A stretch of 64,000 bases of DNA from Thalassobius sp965218685 (GTDB lineage: Bacteria; Pseudomonadota; Alphaproteobacteria; Rhodobacterales; Rhodobacteraceae), in assembly GCF_965218685.1 (NCBI RefSeq), contig NZ_OZ244657.1, positions 62,001 through 126,000 of the forward strand. Direction: 5' to 3'. This document shows positions 42,262-49,958 of the stretch, piece after piece. Each line of letters starts with the position of its first letter. Position 1 is the first letter of the stretch. Below the pieces are notes generated by a model, which was given only the letters and a program-made list of their open reading frames with translations, did not search any database and was not told the origin of the DNA. The position numbers were made by a program, and so were the translations under genes.

Positions 42262-43383
42262 ATGGGTATATTCGATTTTCTGACCGGAGAGTTCATCGAC
42301 GTTATCCACTGGGTCGATGACAGCCGCGACACGATGGTCTGGCGGTTCGAGCGTGAGGACCACGAGATCAAATACGGCGCCAAGCTGACCGTCCGCGAAG
42401 GTCAGGCCGCCGTTTTCGTGCACGAAGGCCAGCTGGCAGATGTCTTCACCCCCGGCCTTTATATGTTGGAAACCAACAACATGCCGGTTCTGACCACGTT
42501 GCAGCACTGGGATCACGGGTTCAAATCTCCGTTCAAGTCCGAGATCTATTTCGTCAACACCACCCGGTTCAACGACCTGAAATGGGGCACCAAAAACCCC
42601 ATCATGCTGCGTGATCCTGAATTCGGCCCGACCCGCATTCGCGCCTATGGCACCTATTCGGTGCGCGTCACCGATCCGGCTCGTTTCCTGACCGAGATCG
42701 TCGGCACGGATGGCGAATTCACCATGGACGAAATAAGTTTCCAAGTGCGCAACATCATCGTGCAGGAATTTTCGCGCGCCATCGCGGCCTCGGGCATCCC
42801 TGTGCTGGACATGGCCGCGAACACGGCTGATCTGGGCAAGCTGATCGCGGCTGAAATCTCGGGGACCGTGGCCGAGTACGGGCTGTCGATCCCTGAGCTG
42901 TATATCGAAAACATCAGCCTGCCCCCCGCGGTCGAGGCCGCGCTGGACAAGCGGACTTCGATGGGGCTGGCGGGCGATCTGGGTAAGTTCACGCAGTATT
43001 CCGCCGCCGAGGCCATGACCGCCGCTGCGCAAACTCCGAACAGCGGCATGGGCGCGGGTCTGGGTGCTGGCATGGGCATGGCGATGGCACAGCAGATGGC
43101 CAACATGGGTCCATGGGGCGCACGTCCTGCTGCTGCCCCCGCCACAGCGGCACCTGTCGCGCCCCCGCCGCCACCGGTTGAAAAGGTCTGGCACATCGCC
43201 GAGGACGGTCAGACCAAGGGCCCGTACTCCAAGGCCTCTCTGGGCCGCATGGCCGCCAGCGGAGAACTAACGCGCGAAACCTTTGTTTGGACCGCAGGTC
43301 AGGATGGCTGGAAACACGCCGATGACGTGGCCGAGCTGGCGCAGCTGTTCACGGTGATGCCGCCGCCGCCGCCCATGGGCTGA
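42262..43383 (+). CDS. SPFH-domain protein (YdjI-like) with C-terminal GYF_2 domain
   Basis: 373 residues. SPFH/virion-core-like domain (about 1-240: KLTVREGQAAVFVHEGQLAD, TPGLYMLETNN, RAYGTYSVRVTDPARFLTEI, GLSIPELYIENISLPP), a Gly/Met/Pro/Ala-rich linker (about 255-300), and a GYF_2 module (about 310-365: WHIAEDGQTKGPYSKASL, TFVWTAGQDGW). B. subtilis YdjI is of this group and helps recruit the PspA-type protein YdjF to stressed membranes. AAAGGAGG before ATG 42262. Likely a membrane scaffold; the GYF_2 part may bind proline-rich ligands, including its own linker. Confidence 0.86.
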   Translation: MGIFDFLTGEFIDVIHWVDDSRDTMVWRFEREDHEIKYGAKLTVREGQAAVFVHEGQLADVFTPGLYMLETNNMPVLTTLQHWDHGFKSPFKSEIYFVNTTRFNDLKWGTKNPIMLRDPEFGPTRIRAYGTYSVRVTDPARFLTEIVGTDGEFTMDEISFQVRNIIVQEFSRAIAASGIPVLDMAANTADLGKLIAAEISGTVAEYGLSIPELYIENISLPPAVEAALDKRTSMGLAGDLGKFTQYSAAEAMTAAAQTPNSGMGAGLGAGMGMAMAQQMANMGPWGARPAAAPATAAPVAPPPPPVEKVWHIAEDGQTKGPYSKASLGRMAASGELTRETFVWTAGQDGWKHADDVAELAQLFTVMPPPPPMG

Positions 43384-43401
43384 TCCAGAGCACTTGCACA
43401 C

Positions 43402-43782
43402 ATGACCCGGATCACACGCGGCCCAGACTGCGAAACCACGGCCAAAAGCCTGCGCATCGAGGAAATTGCCCTGGCCCTGATGGGCGCGGGCGATTTGCCC
43501 GATGGCTACCTATCCGAAGGCGCCGTCTGGGACCGGACCGAGGGCGCGATCTCGGGTCGCAACGCCATCCAGAAAACCCGCGCCGCCCTGCCCCGCTGCG
43601 AGACGATCCGCATGGAACAAGTGGTCAGCCACGGCAAGGCTGGCACGGCCTCGGGGTTGGTGACGCGGCCCGGTCAGGGCACCCGGCTGTTTTGCCACGT
43701 GATCCGGTTCACCTCGACCTCGGCCCAGACCGTCGCCCAAGTGGTCAGCTTTGAACATGCCCAGCGAAAAAATGTCCGATAA
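43402..43782 (+). CDS. Uncharacterised 126-residue protein (NTF2/SnoaL-like guess)
   Basis: 126 residues, no signal or membrane segment. The pattern (N-terminal helices, then VWDRTEGAISGRNAI, METVVSH-type strand EQVVSHGKAGTASG, FCHVIRFTSTSAQT, VAQVVSFEHAQ) suggests an NTF2/SnoaL-like small cone fold, inferred by eye. Translationally linked: it lies 18 bp after the SPFH gene and its stop overlaps the start of the zinc-ribbon gene. Unknown function, but consistently placed inside the stress-like operon here. Confidence 0.7.
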   Translation: MTRITRGPDCETTAKSLRIEEIALALMGAGDLPDGYLSEGAVWDRTEGAISGRNAIQKTRAALPRCETIRMEQVVSHGKAGTASGLVTRPGQGTRLFCHVIRFTSTSAQTVAQVVSFEHAQRKNVR

Positions 43783-44872
43783 CCTTATGAATGAACACCG
43801 TTTTCCCTGCGATCAATGCGGTGCTGACCTGCGGTTCGACCCCGGTAAATCCCAACTGGTCTGCGACCATTGCGGAGCAACCGAAACGGTTAAGGACGAT
43901 GGCCCCTGGTCCGGCGGCGCGATCCGCGAACTGGATTTCAAACAGGCGCTGAACAACCTTCTGCCCGCGCAGGAAATCGAGGAAACCCGCGTCACCAAAT
44001 GCCCCAACTGCGGCGCTCAGGTCGAGTTTGACGAGGTGAACCACGCGCTGGAATGCCCCTTCTGCGCGACCCCCGTGGTGACCGATACCGGCACGCACCG
44101 GCATATCAAACCGCGCGGCGTTTTGCCCTTTGATCTGGATGAGAAACAAGCGCGCGACGCGATGACCCGTTGGCTGGGCAAGCTGTGGTTCGCGCCCAAT
44201 GGGTTGCAGGAATACGCTCGCAAGGGCCGCAAGATGGATGGCATCTATGTCCCCTATTGGACCTTTGATGCGGATACCAAGTCCAGCTATCGCGGCGAAC
44301 GCGGCACCCGTTATCAGGAAACCCGCACCGTTATGCGCGACGGCAAACGCCAGCAGGTGACAGTGACGAAAATCCGCTGGCGGGGGGTCTCGGGACGTGT
44401 GGCCCGGTTCTTTGACGATGTGCTGGTATTGGCCTCGCGCAGCCTGCCTGCGCGCTATACCGACGCGCTGGAACCCTGGGATCTGTCCGCGCTGGAACCT
44501 TACCGCCCCGAGTTTCTGGCCGGGTTCCGCGCCGAAGGATACGCCGTTGAACTGGACGAAGGGTACGAGCTTGCCCGCACCAAGATGAACCGCGTGATCG
44601 AGCGCGACGTACGCTTTGATATCGGCGGCGATCAGCAACGCATCCATGACATCCAAACCCAGATCAGCGACGTGACCTTCAAGCATGTGCTGCTGCCGGT
44701 CTGGCTGGCCGCTTACAAATACCGTGGGAAAACCTATCGTTTCGTTGTCAATGGCCAAACCGGCCGGGTACAAGGCGAACGGCCCTGGTCGGCGTGGAAG
44801 ATCACCTTTGCTGTCATTTTTGGCCTGATCGTCGCCGGGATTGCCGGCTATTTCATCGCACAAAATCAATAA
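43772..44872 (+). CDS. Membrane-anchored double zinc-ribbon protein (YdjG-like)
   Basis: 366 residues. Two N-terminal zinc ribbons: CDQC/CDHC (about 10-30) and CPNC/CPFC (about 68-90). A central beta-rich region follows (YVPYWTFDADTKSSYRGERG), and a C-terminal membrane helix (about 342-362, ITFAVIFGLIVAGIAGYFIA). Often misnamed 'primosomal protein N-prime'; the layout matches B. subtilis YdjG, which works with YdjH and YdjI. Start uncertain: ATG 43772 overlaps the previous gene; ATG 43787 is also possible, and both keep all cysteines. Confidence 0.82.
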   Translation: MSDNLMNEHRFPCDQCGADLRFDPGKSQLVCDHCGATETVKDDGPWSGGAIRELDFKQALNNLLPAQEIEETRVTKCPNCGAQVEFDEVNHALECPFCATPVVTDTGTHRHIKPRGVLPFDLDEKQARDAMTRWLGKLWFAPNGLQEYARKGRKMDGIYVPYWTFDADTKSSYRGERGTRYQETRTVMRDGKRQQVTVTKIRWRGVSGRVARFFDDVLVLASRSLPARYTDALEPWDLSALEPYRPEFLAGFRAEGYAVELDEGYELARTKMNRVIERDVRFDIGGDQQRIHDIQTQISDVTFKHVLLPVWLAAYKYRGKTYRFVVNGQTGRVQGERPWSAWKITFAVIFGLIVAGIAGYFIAQNQ

Positions 44873-44892
44873 CATGACCTTGGGGAGGGGCC

Positions 44893-45576
44893 ATGCAACG
44901 GGACTTCGAAGCGTTTAACGCTCTTATGCACAGCCGCCATTCGTGCCGCGGCTTCAAACCTGACCCTGTGCCGCAAGAGGTGATCGAGCGTATCACCCTT
45001 GCCGCTTCCCGCGTGCCGACCTGGTGCAATGCGCAGCCCTGGCAGCTGCATATCACGCGCGGGACAGAAACCGACCGGTTCCGCACTGCGTTGCAAAAGG
45101 CCGCGACCACCCAGGCGCCTCAGCCCGACATGGCCTGGCCCCGCCGATACGAGGGAGTCTACAAGGACCGCCGCCGCACCTGCGGATTTCAGCTGTATGA
45201 CTCGGTGGGGATCACCAAGGGCGACCGCCAAGGATCGGCGGCGCAGATGATGGAAAACTACGCCCTGTTCGGCGCCCCTCACGTGGCCATCGTGACCTCC
45301 GAGGATGATCTGGGCCCTTACGGCGCCATGGATTGTGGCGGTTTCATCGCAGCTTTCACCGTTGCTGCGCAGGCAGCCGGGGTGGCCTCGATCCCGCAAG
45401 CCGCCGTCGCCGCTTTTGCCCCCACCGTTCGCGCGTTTTTCGATATCCCCGCAGGGCGCAACATCCTGTGCGCCATCTCGTTCGGCTATGAAGATCCGGA
45501 CCACCCCGCAAACGGTTTCCGAACCGAGCGCGCCGGGCTGGGCGAAATCATTCACTGGCATGGGAGCGACACATGA
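44893..45576 (+). CDS. Nitroreductase-family FMN oxidoreductase
   Basis: 227 residues. FMN-binding features: SRHSCRGFKPDPVPQEVI (about 14-31), RVPTWCNAQPWQLHI (about 40-54), and C-terminal GYEDPDHPANGFRTERAGLGEI. Reduces nitro compounds or quinones with NAD(P)H; physiological substrate unknown. GGGGAGGGG directly before ATG 44893. 20 bp after the zinc-ribbon gene and overlapping dtd (ATGA at 45573), hence at the tail of the same transcription unit. Confidence 0.87.
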   Translation: MQRDFEAFNALMHSRHSCRGFKPDPVPQEVIERITLAASRVPTWCNAQPWQLHITRGTETDRFRTALQKAATTQAPQPDMAWPRRYEGVYKDRRRTCGFQLYDSVGITKGDRQGSAAQMMENYALFGAPHVAIVTSEDDLGPYGAMDCGGFIAAFTVAAQAAGVASIPQAAVAAFAPTVRAFFDIPAGRNILCAISFGYEDPDHPANGFRTERAGLGEIIHWHGSDT

Positions 45577-46010
45577 GAGCCCTTCTGCAACGTGTAAGCT
45601 CGGCCTCGGTCTCCGTGGACGACCAGGTGATCGGGCAGACCGGCCCGGGCCTGCTGATCCTGATCTGCGCGATGCAGGGCGACACCGAGATGCAGGCCGA
45701 CAAACTGGCGGCCAAGATCGCCAAGCTGCGGATTTTCAAGGATGACGCCGGTAAGATGAACTGCTCGGTCCGTGACATCGAAGGCTCGGCGCTGGTGGTC
45801 AGCCAATTCACGCTGGCCGCAGACACTGCGCGCGGTAACCGTCCGGGATTTTCGACCGCCGCCCCGCCAGCCGAGGGCCAGCGTCTGTACGAGTATTTCG
45901 CCAAGAAACTGGCCGCCGAGGGCATCCCCGTGGAAACCGGCCAATTCGGTGCGGACATGGCTGTTTCGCTGATAAACGACGGTCCGGTGACAATCTGGAT
46001 GGACATCTAA
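45573..46010 (+). CDS. dtd: D-aminoacyl-tRNA deacylase
   Basis: 145 residues. DTD motifs VVSQFTLAAD (about 74-83), NRPGFSTAAPP (about 89-99) and the C-terminal NDGPVTIWMD (the cross-subunit Gly-cisPro element GPVT) are present. Homodimeric enzyme removing D-amino acids (and Gly from tRNA-Ala) from tRNA. Four-base overlap with the nitroreductase. Last gene of the long plus-strand run; a GC-rich hairpin follows 18 bp after the stop. Confidence 0.94.
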   Translation: MRALLQRVSSASVSVDDQVIGQTGPGLLILICAMQGDTEMQADKLAAKIAKLRIFKDDAGKMNCSVRDIEGSALVVSQFTLAADTARGNRPGFSTAAPPAEGQRLYEYFAKKLAAEGIPVETGQFGADMAVSLINDGPVTIWMDI

Positions 46011-46019
46011 GCGCCGCTG

Positions 46020-46055
46020 AAAAAGCTGACGCGGGAACCTCCCAGCTCCCGCGTC
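46020..46055 (-). terminator. Strong hairpin with minus-strand T-tract between dtd and tRNA-Leu
   Basis: GACGCGGGA (46028-46036), 10-nt loop, TCCCGCGTC (46047-46055). Read on the minus strand the stem is followed by AGCTTTTTC, a good rho-independent terminator; on the plus strand only GTGCTTTG follows. It should end transcripts coming from tRNA-Leu and may also end dtd. Confidence 0.75.
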
Positions 46056-46347
46056 GTGCTTTGCCCGGCCGCAAAACGGCCAGTAGGCCGGACCCTCGTC
46101 CCACGTCTGCCATAACGGTTTTCACCGCCCCATCCGCGCCCCTCAACGCGTCAGGAAACTGGCTGCGCTCCCACGTTGGTCACTGTCGGCGGGTTGACCT
46201 TACACCACGGGATCGAACCCAGCCGCGCCTTGATCGTCAGACGATCATATCACCCCGAGTCGTTCAACAGGATTTTTCGGGCCTGCAAAAGTTACCTTAC
46301 GTCCCAAGCGGCGCCAGGTCGTAAAGTGGTTTAACGGTGCAACCAAG
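46056..46347 (-). other. Geneless trailer between tRNA-Leu and terminator, possible sRNA
   Basis: 292 bp with no credible gene between the 3' end of tRNA-Leu and a minus-strand terminator. It contains a GGCCG...CGGCC hairpin near 46067-46100, a perfect dyad at 46231-46247 and a tRNA T-arm-like GGGTTCGATCCC near 46210. A plus-strand 87-codon frame covers it but looks like chance in GC-rich DNA. A processed small RNA from the tRNA trailer is possible but unproven. Confidence 0.35.
46231..46247. repeat. Perfect 17-bp dyad TGATCGTC-A-GACGATCA
   Basis: Eight-base arms around one central base, in the geneless trailer. It could be a protein-binding operator or a short RNA stem; no adjacent promoter is evident. 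Confidence 0.5.
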
Positions 46348-46434
46348 TGGTACGGGCGGCCGGACTCGAACCGGCACGGCCTATACGGCCTAGAGATTTT
46401 AAGTCTCCTGTGTCTACCATTCCACCACGCCCGC
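46348..46434 (-). tRNA. tRNA-Leu (anticodon TAA)
   Basis: 87 nt including an encoded CCA. Acceptor stem GCGGGCG / CGCCCGT, D-arm GGTGGAATGGTAGACAC, anticodon stem-loop GGAGA-CTTAAAA-TCTCT with anticodon TAA, a long class II variable arm (AGGCCGTATAGGCC) and T-arm GCCGGTTCGAGTCCGGC. Reads UUA codons, rare in GC-rich genomes. Confidence 0.96.
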
Positions 46435-46524
46435 AGCAGTCCCCCGAAAGGAAATCAGGGGCAGACGCCCAAGGGATAACCAAAGTCGCCGCCAAGGACC
46501 AGACGTGTTTTTACGCGGCCAGGA

Positions 46525-47064
46525 CTATAGTTCTTCGCCCTTGGGTGGCGGGATCAGATGACGTTCAGGCAGCCATGGGTTCAGCGTCAGCGCGTTCTTC
46601 AGAACGGCCTGTCCTGCCTCAGTCTGACCAAGGCCCATCAAGGTCAAAGCCTTACCTGACAAAGCGCCCACATGGGCCGGTGACAAGCGCAACGCCTGTT
46701 CCAGATCCAGCAGCGCGGTCTCATAGTCCTGCTGCAGGAAACGGACGAACGCCCGCTGGTTGTAGCCCTCGGCATAGTCGGGGCAATAGGCGATCAGCCG
46801 GTCAAAGTCCTGCACGGCGCCCAGAAAATCATAAACCCCGCGTTTGCGGATACCGCTGTTCAGCAGCTCTTGTGCAGCCTCATCCGGGGCAGAAGTCCAC
46901 AAGGCCCACATCTGATCCGAGATCGCCTGCCCCTCGGCCTCGGTCTTGGCGGCGCGTGCTTCGTTGAACAATTTCGACAGCGCCTGGGAATGATCCGGCG
47001 CGGCCGGACAAGCCCACGCGGGGGACGCCAGCATCGAAACGCCTATGAGTGCAGGTTTCAACAT
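46525..47064 (-). CDS. Exported TPR-repeat protein
   Basis: 179 residues. Sec signal peptide (about 1-18, LKPALIGVSMLASPAWA) then tetratricopeptide repeats: AVQDFDRLIAYCPDYAEGYNQRA, DYETALLDLEQALRLSPAHVGAL and TEAGQAVLKNALTLNP (about 85-170, each shown in part). Periplasmic protein-interaction module of unknown partner. Start 47064 chosen for the signal peptide over 47091. Divergent from the rhomboid gene (83 bp). Confidence 0.85.
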   Translation of the reverse strand: MLKPALIGVSMLASPAWACPAAPDHSQALSKLFNEARAAKTEAEGQAISDQMWALWTSAPDEAAQELLNSGIRKRGVYDFLGAVQDFDRLIAYCPDYAEGYNQRAFVRFLQQDYETALLDLEQALRLSPAHVGALSGKALTLMGLGQTEAGQAVLKNALTLNPWLPERHLIPPPKGEEL

Positions 47065-47147
47065 ATCCGAATGATGGCGCGATCCATGCACCCGTCAAGC
47101 CCCGCAGCCATCTTGACCCCGCCCGCAAAACCATCAATCGTGCGCCC

Positions 47148-47897
47148 ATGTTCCCGATCCGAGACCACAACCCGTCCCAAGGCACGCCCTTCGTCACCTA
47201 TGCGCTGATCGCGGTGAACGTGGCCGTGTTTCTCAGCTATGTTAATCTGTTCAACGATCCCTACGCGCTGAACGCCTTTTTCGCAGACTGGTCGCTGGTC
47301 CCGGCGAATATCTCGAATGGCGCGCGCTATGACACGTTGGTCACCACCATGTTCCTGCACGGCGGCTTTATGCACTTGGCCGGTAACATGCTGTTTTTGT
47401 GGATTTTTGGCGACAACCTAGAGGAAGAAATGGGCCATTTCGGCTTCCTTCTCTTCTATCTGGCCGCGGGCTTGGGCGCGGCACTGACACATGTGGTCTC
47501 GGCCCCGTATTCGATGGTTCCCACCGTGGGCGCATCAGGCGCGATTGCGGGCGTGATGGGCGGCTACCTGCTGCTGTTCCCCAAGGCAAAGATAGACATT
47601 CTGCTGATCTTGATCGTGTTCTTCCGCATCTTCTCGGTCCCTGCCTGGGCGATGCTTGGCCTGTGGTTCGCGCTGCAGCTGCTCTCGGGCACAGGCGCGG
47701 ACCCCGATACCGGAGGCGTCGCCTACTGGGCCCATGCGGGTGGTTTCGTCATCGGCTTCGTCCTGACCCTGCCGGTCTGGCTGAAACGCGGCGGCACCGG
47801 GTATTGGAACCGCACCCAAGGCCATCCGCCCCACCCCGAGGCCGCCTATCGTTTCGTCCCCACCAGCATTCCCACGGTGAAACGTCGGCGAAAATAG
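47148..47897 (+). CDS. Rhomboid-family intramembrane serine protease
   Basis: 249 residues, six or seven membrane helices. Catalytic features: HLAGNMLFLWIFG (Asn/His of TM2), GASGAIAGVMGGY with nucleophile Ser, and His in YWAHAGGFVIGF. Cleaves membrane proteins within the bilayer. ATG 47148 gives the family N-terminus MFPIRDHNPSQGTPFVTY. The substrate is unknown. Downstream are GC-rich hairpins before convergent suhB. Confidence 0.92.
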   Translation: MFPIRDHNPSQGTPFVTYALIAVNVAVFLSYVNLFNDPYALNAFFADWSLVPANISNGARYDTLVTTMFLHGGFMHLAGNMLFLWIFGDNLEEEMGHFGFLLFYLAAGLGAALTHVVSAPYSMVPTVGASGAIAGVMGGYLLLFPKAKIDILLILIVFFRIFSVPAWAMLGLWFALQLLSGTGADPDTGGVAYWAHAGGFVIGFVLTLPVWLKRGGTGYWNRTQGHPPHPEAAYRFVPTSIPTVKRRRK

Positions 47898-47924
47898 GCA
47901 TCCATTCACGCTGTCATGGATTGA

Positions 47925-48030
47925 ATGCCCCGGGGTGAATGCGCGCAGCGCAGAGGGGCAACGCCCCTAACCCCGAGGCCGCAAGGCCGAGATATCCTGT
48001 GCGCGCGCCAGCGCGCCCCGCTGGATCAAT
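47925..48030. repeat. Cluster of three short GC-rich hairpins
   Basis: GAGGGGC-AA-CGCCCCT, GAGGCCG-CA-AGGCC and GCGCGCGCCAGCGCGCC follow each other between convergent rhomboid and suhB genes. They probably serve as bidirectional termination or mRNA end-protection; similar GGGGC..GCCCC motifs recur near 59850. Confidence 0.4.
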
Positions 48031-48034
48031 CAGA

Positions 48035-48829
48035 TCAATCGCGCGCGCGGATGATCTTGGCAAAACGGTCGAAAATCTCACCGTTGGCAGCGACGATATC
48101 GCCATGCTCCAGCGGCTCGTGACCATTGCGGATCGGGCCAACCATGCCGCCAGCCTCTTGCACGATCAGATAGCCTGCTGCGATGTCCCAGATATTCAGC
48201 TCACGTTCCCAGAAACCGTCGTACCGGCCCGCGGCCACATAGGCCAAGTCCAGCGCAGCCGAGCCAAAGCGGCGCACGCCGGCGCATTCGGGCATAATCC
48301 GCGCCAGGTCCTGCAGCGTGGCAGGCAGCGTGTTCTTGCCCGCGAACGGGATACCGGTGGCAAAGATCGACTCGATCATGCGGGTGCGGCCCGATACACG
48401 CAGCCGGTTGCTGTCGTTCAGCCACGCGCCCATACCTTTTTCTGCATAGAACATCTCGTCCTTGGCAGCGTCGTAAATCACACCCGAAACGATCTGTCCC
48501 TTATGTTCCAGCGCGATCGAGATCGCCCAGTGCGGCAGACCGTGCAAGAAGTTGGTAGTGCCGTCCAGCGGATCAACGATCCAACGGCGGGTGGGGTCCT
48601 GCCCGTTGATCTCGCCGCCCTCTTCGGCCAGCCAGCCATAGGTCGGACGCGCGCCCAGAAGTTCTTCTTTCAGGATCGCCTCGGCGGCCAGGTCAGCCTT
48701 GGAAACAAAGTCACCTGCGCCCTTCATCGAAACCTGCAGGTTCTCGACCTCGCGGAAATCCTTGACCAGCGAACGGCCCGCCTTGCGCGCTGCCTTGATC
48801 ATGATGTTAAGATTCGCACTGCCCTGCAT
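48035..48829 (-). CDS. suhB: Inositol-1-monophosphatase (SuhB type)
   Basis: 264 residues. Metal motif E70E, WIVDPLDGTTNF (83-94) and WDIAAGYLIVQEAGG (about 219-233). Dephosphorylates inositol-1-phosphate; in E. coli SuhB also acts in rRNA antitermination. GGAG 7 nt before ATG 48829. The family sequence TNFLHG separates it from the HisN-like paralogue at 26375. Confidence 0.92.
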   Translation of the reverse strand: MQGSANLNIMIKAARKAGRSLVKDFREVENLQVSMKGAGDFVSKADLAAEAILKEELLGARPTYGWLAEEGGEINGQDPTRRWIVDPLDGTTNFLHGLPHWAISIALEHKGQIVSGVIYDAAKDEMFYAEKGMGAWLNDSNRLRVSGRTRMIESIFATGIPFAGKNTLPATLQDLARIMPECAGVRRFGSAALDLAYVAAGRYDGFWERELNIWDIAAGYLIVQEAGGMVGPIRNGHEPLEHGDIVAANGEIFDRFAKIIRARD

Positions 48830-48969
48830 CGGTCGGCTCCTGATTATCCAAGCCGCGCCTATACCCCCCAGCGCCCTGTTTGCCAAGGGCAAAGCGCGGA
48901 ATCGAGGGGGTTTTGCAGGCGCAGCCCCCGGCCTTTGCGAACGTGACGCGGGAAAACAGATCGACCGCG

Positions 48970-49875
48970 TTACTGGCGCTGCAGCTTTACCGGTTCAGTA
49001 CGGGCCAGCCGTGTGAAATGCGAGAAATACGGGCGCGTCGCATCATCGCTGCGAACGGCCGCATAAAGCCGCCGGTTCAGGCCGGCTTTCGTGATCGGGC
49101 GCGTGACATAGTCCGAGTTATATTTGACCTCGCGCACAACCCAGTCCGGCAGAACGGCGACACCCCGGTTCGAGGCAACCAGCAACAGCATCATCGGCGT
49201 CAGCTCGACGCGGCGGATCGCGGCGGGCTCGACCCCGGCCGGTTCCAAAAGCAGTTTGAAGATGTCCAGGCGCGAGCGGTCCACCGGGTAGGCAAAAAGC
49301 GTCTCCCCTCGGAAATCCTCGGCCTCGACATAGGGTTGTTGCGCCAGCGGATGCTGGGCCGAAGCGACGAAGACAGGGGAATAGTCAAACAGCGGCAGGA
49401 ATTCGACACCGGGGATGTCCTCGGGGTCGGACGAGATAACCAGGTCGACCTCTTCCTTGACCAGCGCGGGCAGCGCGTCGAAGGCCAGGTTGGGACGGAT
49501 GTCGATATCCACGTCAGGCCATGCCTTGCGAAACTGCTCAAGCACGGGGAACAGCCATTCAAAACAAGCGTGACATTCGATTGCGATATGCAACCGGCCC
49601 GTCTTGCCCGAGATGATACCGTTGAACTCTTCTTCAAGCCGCGCAAGTTCGGGCAGGATATTGTCAGCAGCGCGCAGCAGACGCATCCCTGCAGCGGACA
49701 GTTTCAGCGGCTTCGAGCGGCGCACGAACAGTTCGACCCCGGTCTGATCCTCCAGATGCTTGATCTGGTGGGACAAAGCCGACTGGGTAATGTTCAGCTG
49801 ATCAGCGGCGCGGGCCATACCGCCGGCCTCGTGGATGGCTTTAACAGTGCGCAGATGGCGGATTTCGATATGCAT
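48970..49875 (-). CDS. metR: LysR-family methionine regulator MetR
   Basis: 301 residues. Helix-turn-helix (about 3-62, MARAADQLNITQSALSHQIK) and effector domain with MetR-type sequence (IAIECHACFEWLFPVLEQFR in part, about 98-117). MetR uses homocysteine as coactivator for methionine genes. Divergent from metF, with two TGAA-N5-CTCA sites in the spacer. Synteny with metF makes MetR much more likely than another LysR protein. Confidence 0.9.
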   Translation of the reverse strand: MHIEIRHLRTVKAIHEAGGMARAADQLNITQSALSHQIKHLEDQTGVELFVRRSKPLKLSAAGMRLLRAADNILPELARLEEEFNGIISGKTGRLHIAIECHACFEWLFPVLEQFRKAWPDVDIDIRPNLAFDALPALVKEEVDLVISSDPEDIPGVEFLPLFDYSPVFVASAQHPLAQQPYVEAEDFRGETLFAYPVDRSRLDIFKLLLEPAGVEPAAIRRVELTPMMLLLVASNRGVAVLPDWVVREVKYNSDYVTRPITKAGLNRRLYAAVRSDDATRPYFSHFTRLARTEPVKLQRQ

Positions 49876-49877
49876 TA

Positions 49878-49890
49878 TGAATGAGACTCA
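49878..49890. promoter_or_regulatory. Candidate MetR site 1
   Basis: TGAATGAGACTCA fits TGAA-N5-TTCA with one change and lies directly before the metR start. Confidence 0.6.
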
Positions 49891-49908
49891 AGTTGACCTT
49901 TAGTTTTA

Positions 49909-49921
49909 TGAAGTTGTCTCA
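49909..49921. promoter_or_regulatory. Candidate MetR site 2
   Basis: TGAAGTTGTCTCA, same form as site 1 and 31 bp (three helical turns) from it, 38-50 bp upstream of the metF start. Confidence 0.6.
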
Positions 49922-49958
49922 CAAACCAGAATCTGCGACAAGGGGGACCACCCTAGAT

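Noticed and set aside
46200..46225. T-arm-like GGGTTCGATCCC suggesting a second tRNA
   Set aside because: No matching acceptor stem, D-arm or anticodon arm on either strand.
46061..46324. Plus-strand 87-codon frame in the tRNA-Leu trailer
   Set aside because: No ribosome site, Arg/Pro/Ser-rich low-quality translation, and it crosses a perfect dyad; more likely chance.
46056..46347. Possible tmRNA (ssrA) segment
   Set aside because: No tag-peptide frame like the alphaproteobacterial AND...VAA and no tRNA-Ala-like domain found.
49876..49958. Possible SAM-II riboswitch ahead of metF
   Set aside because: The 83-bp gap is filled by MetR-like sites and lacks a convincing pseudoknot core.
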